From Bacteroidales bacterium UBA5515 (GTDB lineage: Bacteria; Bacteroidota; Bacteroidia; Bacteroidales; P3): a stretch of 23,094 nt of DNA. Below are positions 7,757 through 12,677 of the stretch, piece after piece; the stretch's first letter is position 1; each line of letters starts with the position of its first letter. Both the position numbers and the translations under genes were made by a program. The stretch lies in NCBI GenBank assembly GCA_002423895.1, contig DIOL01000001.1, forward strand, positions 72,103-95,196. Reading direction: 5' to 3'. The notes beneath the pieces were generated by a model. It worked only from the letters and a program-made list of their open reading frames with translations, was not told where the DNA came from and searched no databases.

Positions 7757-9358
7757 ATGTATAAGTCTAAACGCCTGACCCTCTTAATTATAATTACCCT
7801 TTTATTGCCTTTTGTTTCATTTTCTCAAAAAGAATCGGAATTAAATGTAATTCGAAATTTTGAAACCAATTTCGACTCACTTCTTAATTCCTACTACATA
7901 AGACAAAACACAAGAGTAATTAAAAAGAGCTACGACAAGGCTTATGACAATCTATGTGAACCAACATCAGTATCAAATGTTTCCGACTCAATTATAGCCA
8001 AACGCCTTAGAGCCCTGCCAAGCAACATTGAACTGACCTACAACCGACAAGTAAGAAACATAATTGAATACTACATCGACAAAGGAGGAGCAAGAGTGGG
8101 AGTGATGATAGGACTAAGCAAATACTACTTCCCAATCTTTGAATCCATACTCGACCAGTATTCCGTACCTCACGAACTAAAATACTTGGTTGTAATTGAA
8201 TCAGCCCTTAACCCCAATGCAGTTTCAAGAGCAGGAGCAACAGGACTGTGGCAGTTTATGTATTCCACTGGAAGAAGTTATGACTTGAGAATAAATGCCA
8301 ATGTTGATGATAGAAAAGACCCTTTGAAGGCAACCGTTGCAGCAGCACGATTCCTGAGAGACCTTTACAGAATTTATGGAGATTGGCAATTGGCACTTGC
8401 AGCCTACAACTGTGGACCAGGTAATGTAAACAAAGCAATAAGACGCTCAGGGAAAAACGATTTTTGGGGCATATACAACTACCTTCCAAGAGAAACAAGA
8501 GGATACGTTCCAGCCTATATAGCAGCATGCTATGTGATGAACTACTACAAGGAACATAATATAGCACCAGCCATATTGTCAAAACCAATAGCAACCGACA
8601 CCATAACAGTTAAAAGAGACATACATTTTCAACAAATTGCAGATGTTTTGAATATACCCGTAGAACAAATTAAAGACCTTAACCCACAATATAAAAGAGA
8701 TATAATATTTGGAACACAAGACGACTACCACCTCAAACTGCCATTTCGCTACGTTAACGACTTCATAAGCCTTGAAGACAGCATAGCAGAATACAACAAA
8801 GACAAATACTTCGGCAAACCGGAAGTAGAAAAAGAATACATAACCAAAGAAGTAAAACTAACACATAAAGTAAGAAAAGGCGAAAATTGGAACTCCATTG
8901 CAAGACGCTATGGCGTAAGTGTTAAAGATTTGAAACGTTGGAACGGTAACAAGAAAACACTACAAAGAGGAAAGATACTTAGCATCTACAAAAATCAAAA
9001 AGTAGAGGTAACCAAGAAAGAGAAGGAAGAAAGCCCATTCACCGAACAAAATGCAGTGAGCAATGATGCAGAAGTACAATCACAAGAACAGACAGTAGAA
9101 GCAACCAATGATGACCTTAGTGAAGAAACAACAACTAAGAAAACTAAAGAAGTAACTAAATCAAAAACTAAAGACACTAAAAAAACAAAGAAGGCAAAAG
9201 AAGTTAATGAAAATAAAAAATATCATAAGGTAAAGAAAGGCGAAACAATTGCAGCCATTTCCCGAAAATACAACGTACCAATGGATGATATCTTTAAACT
9301 GAATAAACTCAATAAGAGAAGTGTCATCAAAGTAGGGCAAAGTATTAGAGTTAAGTAA
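7757..9358 (+). CDS. Membrane-bound-type lytic murein transglycosylase (MltD-like) with LysM repeats
   Basis: Cleaves peptidoglycan glycan strands with 1,6-anhydro product formation. I start it at 7757 (533 aa): that gives a clean signal peptide (MYKSKRLTLL, then a hydrophobic run ending VSFSQ); the ATG at 7709 adds 16 non-signal residues and lies upstream of the likely promoter. The SLT domain (about residues 125-285) has catalytic Glu148 in VVIESALNPNAVS, then AGATGLWQFM and LALAAYNCGPGNV. A LysM-like segment (about 302-345) and two clear LysM domains (about 370-415, THKVRKGENWNSIARRYGV, and 488-533, YHKVKKGETIAAISRKYNV) bind peptidoglycan. The two are separated by a Lys/Glu/Thr-rich linker. 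Monocistronic by layout. Confidence 0.94.
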   Translation: MYKSKRLTLLIIITLLLPFVSFSQKESELNVIRNFETNFDSLLNSYYIRQNTRVIKKSYDKAYDNLCEPTSVSNVSDSIIAKRLRALPSNIELTYNRQVRNIIEYYIDKGGARVGVMIGLSKYYFPIFESILDQYSVPHELKYLVVIESALNPNAVSRAGATGLWQFMYSTGRSYDLRINANVDDRKDPLKATVAAARFLRDLYRIYGDWQLALAAYNCGPGNVNKAIRRSGKNDFWGIYNYLPRETRGYVPAYIAACYVMNYYKEHNIAPAILSKPIATDTITVKRDIHFQQIADVLNIPVEQIKDLNPQYKRDIIFGTQDDYHLKLPFRYVNDFISLEDSIAEYNKDKYFGKPEVEKEYITKEVKLTHKVRKGENWNSIARRYGVSVKDLKRWNGNKKTLQRGKILSIYKNQKVEVTKKEKEESPFTEQNAVSNDAEVQSQEQTVEATNDDLSEETTTKKTKEVTKSKTKDTKKTKKAKEVNENKKYHKVKKGETIAAISRKYNVPMDDIFKLNKLNKRSVIKVGQSIRVK

Positions 9359-9372
9359 AGACAATCTTGTCA

Positions 9373-9393
9373 CTTTTCACTATTACCTATTAC
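9373..9393 (+). repeat. Short heptamer tract
   Basis: Three consecutive 7-nt units (CTTTTCA, CTATTAC, CTATTAC), the same family as the tracts at 3984-4028 and 19676-19742, here without the CCCCTAAAGGGG core. It lies 15 nt after the transglycosylase stop. Confidence 0.7.
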
Positions 9394-9400
9394 AATATTT

Positions 9401-9494
9401 CGTTGTGAGGGATATTCTATCCCATACGTTATTATTATAAGGATATGAATTATCGACTTTGTCGCTTTGCAAAGCAAAGAAATCCCGCACGACG
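9401..9494. repeat. REP-like compound palindrome 1
   Basis: CGTTGTGAGGGAT (9401-9413) pairs with ATCCCGCACGACG (9482-9494), one mismatch and one G-T. Between them lie a second partner for the left arm (TATCCC at 9418-9423, forming GGGATA-TTC-TATCCC) and a perfect 12-bp palindrome GCTTTGCAAAGC (9464-9475). The left arm can therefore form either a short local hairpin or a long outer stem. The look is that of extragenic palindromes mobilised by RAYT-type transposases, but none is in the window. Confidence 0.7.
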
Positions 9495-9499
9495 GTTAT

Positions 9500-9574
9500 A
9501 TGTCTACTGCACCAATTTATTTAGGTCTTATGGTAATTGCAGGTGCGATACTTTTAAAGGATTCAAAGGAATAG
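9500..9574 (+). pseudogene. Possible relic: C-terminal tail of a membrane protein (24 codons)
   Basis: An ATG-started frame encodes a 24-aa peptide with one hydrophobic segment (APIYLGLMVIAGAILL) and a charged tail KDSKE, ending in TAG directly against the KilA-N stop codon. The frame is open upstream to a TGA at 9446-9448 but that part lies in the palindrome. It resembles the last helix of a multi-pass permease; it could equally be a tiny membrane peptide or chance. Not recognised as a family. Confidence 0.25.
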
Positions 9575-10387
9575 TTATTTTAGTAATTTTCTTTTATCTA
9601 CATCTTGTAAAATAATCATTTGTTGAATTGCAATTTGATTAAGCTTTAACAATCTTTCTTTTTGTGAAATCTTTTCATTAATAAATACTGCGTTTAAATT
9701 TTCCAAGTTTGACAAGCAAATTAATTCATTAATTGAGGCATAATCTCTAATATTACCTCTCAAATCGGGATTTTCTTCTCTCCATTCTTTGGCTGTAATT
9801 CCAAATAAAGCAACATTAAGCACATCAGCTTCATTGGCATAAATGACAGAAATTTGATTAGAAGAAAGCTTTTGAGGAATCAGATTTTGTTTAATTGCAT
9901 CAGTGTGTATATGATAATTCAATTTTGTTAACTCACGTTTTGCTGACCATCCAAGCTGTTTCTGTTCATCTTCTTTCAGTCTTTGAAATTCATTAATCAA
10001 ATACAATTTAAAAGGAACACTTATGGCTGAACCAAATTCAAATGCAATATCTTTGTGGGCATAAGTCCCTCCATATTTGCCTTTTTTTACAATTATTCCT
10101 ATTGCATTTGTCTTATCAATCCACTCAGAAACACTTAACACAAAACTTGGTAATCCAGCTTGGGTTTTAAAGTGGTCAAATTCGACCACATTAAAATTTG
10201 GATTATTTATCTGCTCCCAAGTCCCTAAAAATTCAAGAGTATAACGATTTCTCAACCAATTTTTTATAATATCAGCAGCACGACTAATACTTTCTTTTGC
10301 ATTTGCCATATCTGTTAGAGAAATGTAATCCCTTTCCTCAAATGAAATAATTGATATTTCTGTATCCTTTACATTAATTTTTGCCAT
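9575..10387 (-). CDS. KilA-N domain protein (phage/mobile-element type)
   Basis: KilA-N is a DNA-binding fold of phages, large DNA viruses and integrated elements; standalone bacterial versions have no settled function. I start at 10387 (270 aa, MAKINVKDTEISI) because relatives start this way; the ATG at 10402 adds only MNMFI. The N-terminal KilA-N domain (about residues 10-120) has the family pattern: DYISLTDMANAKES, NWLRNRYTLEFLGTWEQ, the WIDKTNAIGIIVKKG stretch and YGGTYAHKDIAFEFGSAIS. The C-terminal half (about 135-270) is helical, with KREL-TKLNYHIHTDAIK and AKEWREENPDLRGNIRDYAS. It stands alone between conserved core genes with long untranslated DNA and relics around it, consistent with acquired DNA. 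Confidence 0.88.
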   Translation of the reverse strand: MAKINVKDTEISIISFEERDYISLTDMANAKESISRAADIIKNWLRNRYTLEFLGTWEQINNPNFNVVEFDHFKTQAGLPSFVLSVSEWIDKTNAIGIIVKKGKYGGTYAHKDIAFEFGSAISVPFKLYLINEFQRLKEDEQKQLGWSAKRELTKLNYHIHTDAIKQNLIPQKLSSNQISVIYANEADVLNVALFGITAKEWREENPDLRGNIRDYASINELICLSNLENLNAVFINEKISQKERLLKLNQIAIQQMIILQDVDKRKLLK

Positions 10388-10410
10388 GATAAACATATTC
10401 AATAATTCTA

Positions 10411-10418
10411 CAAAGCTA
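10411..10418 (-). promoter_or_regulatory. Possible -7 box of the KilA-N gene
   Basis: TAGCTTTG on the minus strand matches TAnnTTTG and would start transcription near 10404, a leader of about 17 nt to the ATG at 10387. No -33 match. Confidence 0.35.
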
Positions 10419-10450
10419 ATAATTATTTTGTCTTGAGCTATGTTTTTTGA

Positions 10451-10566
10451 TTAAAAGATTTCCTCAACATAATACCAAAAAGTTGTTTGGCGAATTGTTA
10501 ATGCTCTCGCTATTTGCGAATATCCTAGCTAATATTAAAAGTTCCTGCAAGTTTTTAGCACATTAA
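10451..10566 (-). pseudogene. Relic of a helix-turn-helix protein C-terminus
   Basis: On the minus strand a frame ending in TAA at 10451-10453 reads GYSQIARALTIRQTTFWYY then VEEIF, a good helix-turn-helix pattern (SQIARAL - TIRQTTFWYYV) as found at the end of resolvases or regulators. It is cut upstream by stops (TAG at 10529-10531). In a neighbouring frame CAKNLQELLILA (10527-10562) would continue the same protein, so a single indel would join them. No start or domain remains. Likely degraded gene; parent family not identified. Confidence 0.4.
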
Positions 10567-10759
10567 TATGTCTTTAGATAATATATGTTTAACCTTACAT
10601 GCGAAAAAATAAATACATTTTATAGTAAATAAAAATAAATTTCTCGCATAAGATAAAATACATATTACTGTTTATTAGTGTTTTATATCTTTAAAAGCTT
10701 GTTTTTTAGAAAAAATGGTTTTTTGAGCTTATCCTATATTTATTGGTGTTTGAGATTTT

Positions 10760-10790
10760 CGTTGTGTGGCATTATAAATACCGCACTACG
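10760..10790. repeat. REP-like palindrome 2
   Basis: CGTTGTGTGGCATT, triloop ATA, AATACCGCACTACG: a 14-bp stem with two mismatches and one G-T. It shares the CGTTGTG...CGCAC-ACG plan with palindrome 1 at 9401-9494, in the same orientation; the two bracket the KilA-N gene. Confidence 0.7.
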
Positions 10791-10802
10791 GGGCAGATAA
10801 CT

Positions 10803-10901
10803 TTTAGGGAGGATAAATACTTAGGGAAGCACTTTTATACCTTTATATATATTAAGATAGTAAATTGCTTCCCTACTTCCCTACTTCCCTACCTCCCTAA
10901 A
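10803..10901. repeat. Nested inverted repeats with an 8-bp tandem array
   Basis: Outer arms TTTAGGGAGG (10803-10812) and CCTCCCTAAA (10892-10901) are perfect complements; inner arms TAGGGAAGCA (10822-10831) and TGCTTCCCTA (10866-10875) are too. The right side carries four tandem 8-nt units (CTTCCCTA three times, then CCTCCCTA; 10868-10899) against two unit-like copies on the left. Single-stranded, this could form a two-step stem. Confidence 0.85.
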
Positions 10902-11063
10902 CAGCCAACATACAACAACTAAACTCCATATTCTCCAATTTTTGTATATCCAATAACAAATCTTAGATATATTTCTATATATATGTTATTCTGTATTTTA
11001 CATTTCTTTTTGGATTGTAAATTCTAATAATAATATTGTAGGGATATGGTATCCTGTAGCTCT

Positions 11064-11169
11064 AAAGTTAAAAAAGTAATAGAATTGGGTCTTTTTTCAA
11101 AACTTTTTTTATTTGCTCTTACAGAAATACTTTTCATTTTGGGGCTTATTTTATTACTTTTTTAACTTT
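11064..11169. repeat. 22-bp inverted repeat bounding a 106-bp element
   Basis: AAAGTTAAAAAAGTAAT (11064-11080) is the exact complement of 11153-11169; pairing continues five more bases inward with one G-T, giving 22 bp (11064-11085 with 11148-11169) around a 62-nt T-rich loop. The size suits a MITE-like element or a large hairpin, but no target-site duplication is evident. Confidence 0.75.
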
Positions 11170-11412
11170 TTATTTCTTTTCCTATCTGATTTTATATGTT
11201 AAGTGTTCTTTTATCAACTCCCTGTCTTTTTAAAAGTAAGTCCCTTCTTTTTTCAAAAAGACTTCTTCTTTTTTTAAATAGCTATATTAGCTAAAGAAAT
11301 TTCTCTGAACTTAATGTAAAATGTTGTTTAAATGGAAAATAGGTAAAACAGTAAAAATAGTTAGGAAATCAACGTATTTTTGTTTAGAATGTTAAATTAT
11401 AGGGTTTAAAAG

Positions 11413-11444
11413 TTTGGTAAATAGCTAAATAAGTTGTATCTTTG
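11413..11444 (+). promoter_or_regulatory. Canonical Bacteroidota promoter of the HU-like gene
   Basis: TTTG (11413-11416), 20-nt spacer, TATCTTTG (11437-11444): an exact match to TTTG-N19/20-TAnnTTTG. The start is expected near 11451, giving a leader of about 90 nt. Confidence 0.8.
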
Positions 11445-11455
11445 CAATAAAAAAA

Positions 11456-11534
11456 ATGAAAAAAATAGAAGTTTTCATTTTAATTCACAATTATGTATAA
11501 CAAAAAACCTCGCGATAGTGTTAAGGTAATCGCA
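11456..11534 (+). promoter_or_regulatory. Structured leader of the HU-like gene with a possible 14-codon leader ORF
   Basis: Five nt after the predicted start an ATG opens a 14-codon frame (MKKIEVFILIHNYV, 11456-11500). Its first part can pair ATGAAAA with TTTTCAT. A second hairpin GCGAT/ATCGC (11512-11516, 11529-11533) ends 8 nt before the HU ATG, where it could cover the translation start. Translation of the leader is not shown by the sequence. Confidence 0.35.
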
Positions 11535-11541
11535 AAAAATT

Positions 11542-11973
11542 ATGTTGAATTACACAACAATCAAAAAGAAAATTTCTGTTGGAGCTGCTCCTGGAGAAAA
11601 GTACTTGGCTACTATTTCAAGAAATGGAATTATGAGTCAAGAACAGTTAATTGAAAGAATTTCCAGCGCTTCTGCATTGGCTGAGAATGATGTTTTGTCT
11701 GCTCTTCGTGCTTTGCAAGTTGTTATTACTGATGCATCTATGAATGGAATTACAGTTCAATTGAATGAGTTAGGCATTTTCACTCCATATCTTAGTGCCA
11801 AAGCTATGCTTACTGCTGAAGAAGTTGATGCAACAACTATTAGAGGCGTTAGAGTGAATTTCCGCCCTAATGTAAGGTTTAAAAACAAACTTAAAACCAC
11901 AAGTTACGAATATCGTAATCCAATGCCTAAGGGTTTGGTGTTGCCAGCTGCTGATGCACCTGTTGCTCCGTAA
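11542..11973 (+). CDS. HU-related DNA-binding protein (Bacteroidota HU-like family)
   Basis: A 143-aa member of the Bacteroidota-enriched HU/IHF-related family, longer than classical HU (about 90 aa). It opens with LNYTTIKKKISVGAAPGEKYLATI, a strand-rich N-terminal extension typical of this family. The HU core follows: helices (LIERISSASALAENDVLSALRALQVVITDASMNG), the strand pair VQLNELGIFTPYLSAKA and the arm region TIRGVRVNFRPNVRFKNKL. The tail (PMPKGLVLPAADAPVAP) is short and Pro/Ala-rich. It probably coats or bends chromosomal DNA in the nucleoid. Its strong promoter and terminator make it a single-gene unit. Base use is less AT-biased than the surrounding intergenic DNA, consistent with high expression (impression, not computed). 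Confidence 0.88.
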   Translation: MLNYTTIKKKISVGAAPGEKYLATISRNGIMSQEQLIERISSASALAENDVLSALRALQVVITDASMNGITVQLNELGIFTPYLSAKAMLTAEEVDATTIRGVRVNFRPNVRFKNKLKTTSYEYRNPMPKGLVLPAADAPVAP

Positions 11974-11987
11974 GGAGTGGCTATTCT

Positions 11988-12084
11988 GAATCAAGATTTA
12001 CAGGATTATAGGATTGACTTGATTTTTTTAATTAATTCTTAGTTTAATATCCTATTAATCCTTAAATCAAGAAAATCCTGATTC
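11988..12084. repeat. GATT-rich periodic repeat in inverted arrangement
   Basis: The left arm (11988-12015, GAATCAAGATTTACAGG then ATTATAGGATT) and the right arm read on the minus strand (12084-12049, GAATCAGGATTTTCTTGATT then TAAGGATTAATAGGAT) are versions of one repeat facing each other, so the gap can form a long imperfect hairpin. The 16-mer GTCAGAATCAGGATTT of the right arm (12088-12073) recurs at 19521-19536. Confidence 0.75.
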
Positions 12085-12105
12085 TGACAAGAATCTGAAA
12101 AGTTG

Positions 12106-12135
12106 GGCGAGCCTTTGGTTCGCCTTTCTTTTTTC
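12106..12135 (+). terminator. Intrinsic terminator after the HU-like gene
   Basis: GGCGAGCC-TTT-GGTTCGCC (12106-12124), an 8-bp stem with one G-T, is followed by a pyrimidine run with six T in a row. It lies 133 nt after the HU stop, beyond the GATT-type repeat. Confidence 0.75.
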
Positions 12136-12163
12136 TTTCTTCTTCTTCTTTCCTTACTTTTTT

Positions 12164-12330
12164 CTTGATAAAAAAGTAACAAAAAATCAAGACTCTTCAC
12201 AAATAGCTAAAAATTGCAGCCTTTCACTAAAAGTTTATAAACTCGCTTCGCTCAAACATATAAACTTTCTTTACGGTCAAAACTACAATTTTCTTCACGC
12301 TTTTTGCAAAAGGTCGGTTGATAATGTTTA
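12164..12330. repeat. Hairpin-rich repeat-like element
   Basis: Contains CTTGAT/ATCAAG (12164-12169, 12186-12191), then a perfect 10-bp stem AAAGTTTATA/TATAAACTTT (12230-12239, 12259-12268) enclosing CTCGCTTCGCTC, with weaker outer pairing AAATTG/CAATTT. Segments such as GATAAAAAAGTAACAAAAA and AACTCGCTTCGCTCAAAC look like intergenic repeat sequence I have met in other Bacteroidota (memory, not a search). Only one copy lies in this window. Confidence 0.5.
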
Positions 12331-12416
12331 TGTGTTTAGGTGTTGAGGTGTTTCCTCCCCTTTAGGGGAATGAGGGGTGAATGGTTAGTGGTCAATTAGG
12401 GGAAAGAGGGGTGAAT
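12328..12416 (+). repeat. Intergenic repeat, copy C (opposite strand to A and B)
   Basis: GTTTAGGT and GTTGAGGT octamers (12336-12351) lead into CTCCCCTTTAGGGGAATGAG, the complement of the core in copies A and B. A 21-nt segment starting TTAGGGGAATGAGGGG (12362-12382) recurs at 12396-12416 with one change. The heptamer tract is missing. Confidence 0.75.
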
Positions 12417-12528
12417 TTAAGATAAAAGTTGGGGATACGGGGTGGTTTTTAAATGGATAGGAAAAAGGAAAAAAATGTAAATTTTTAAAGTAAAAAGGTA
12501 TTGATTTTTTTATTTTCTTTATCAAATA

Positions 12529-12560
12529 TTTGTTTCTTTCAAATAAATAATATATTTTTG
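12529..12560 (+). promoter_or_regulatory. Canonical promoter of the histidine kinase
   Basis: TTTG (12529-12532), 20-nt spacer, TATTTTTG (12553-12560). The start is expected near 12567, about 110 nt before the ATG. Confidence 0.7.
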
Positions 12561-12677
12561 ACGTCTGAAAAACTAATGAAATCATATTCATGAATTGCTC
12601 TGTTTTTATTCCTTGACTTACTCACTTTACTTTTTTATCAGGTAAAATATATAATATTAGTCAAATAATTTTGAGAT

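Larger units (their letters stand above)
10403..11541. other. 1.1-kb gene-poor region between the KilA-N and HU-like genes
   Basis: No credible intact gene on either strand; frames are short and low complexity. It holds the HTH relic, an imperfect inverted repeat (CTTACATGCGA at about 10594-10604 against TCGCATAAG at 10644-10652), REP-like palindrome 2, the nested TAGGGA inverted repeats, a 22-bp inverted repeat at 11064-11169, paired TAGCTA sites (11279-11284, 11288-11293), and the HU promoter and leader. Base composition is strikingly AT-rich with poly-T tracts. Confidence 0.75.
11974..12677. other. 700-bp intergenic region packed with repeats
   Basis: No coding frame is supported. From left to right: inverted GATT-type repeat, HU terminator, hairpin-rich element, copy C of the CCCCTTTAGGGG repeat, then the kinase promoter and an approximately 110-nt leader with no clear structure. 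Confidence 0.8.

Noticed and set aside
9445..9615. 56-codon frame beginning MNYRLCRFAKQRNPARR
   Set aside because: It starts inside REP-like palindrome 1 and runs antisense into the KilA-N gene; composition is not protein-like.
10868..10899. Four short tandem units that could be taken for a CRISPR fragment
   Set aside because: Units are 8 nt and contiguous with no spacers; no cas genes nearby.
11196..11294. 32-codon plus-strand frame beginning MLSVLLSTPCLFK
   Set aside because: Low-complexity poly-T/poly-A coding (Leu, Phe, Ser, Lys), no promoter or conserved feature; expected by chance in such DNA.
12666..12673. TAATTTTG just before the histidine kinase ATG, a perfect -7 match
   Set aside because: It would start transcription at or after the ATG and lacks a -33 element; the pair at 12529-12560 is far better.
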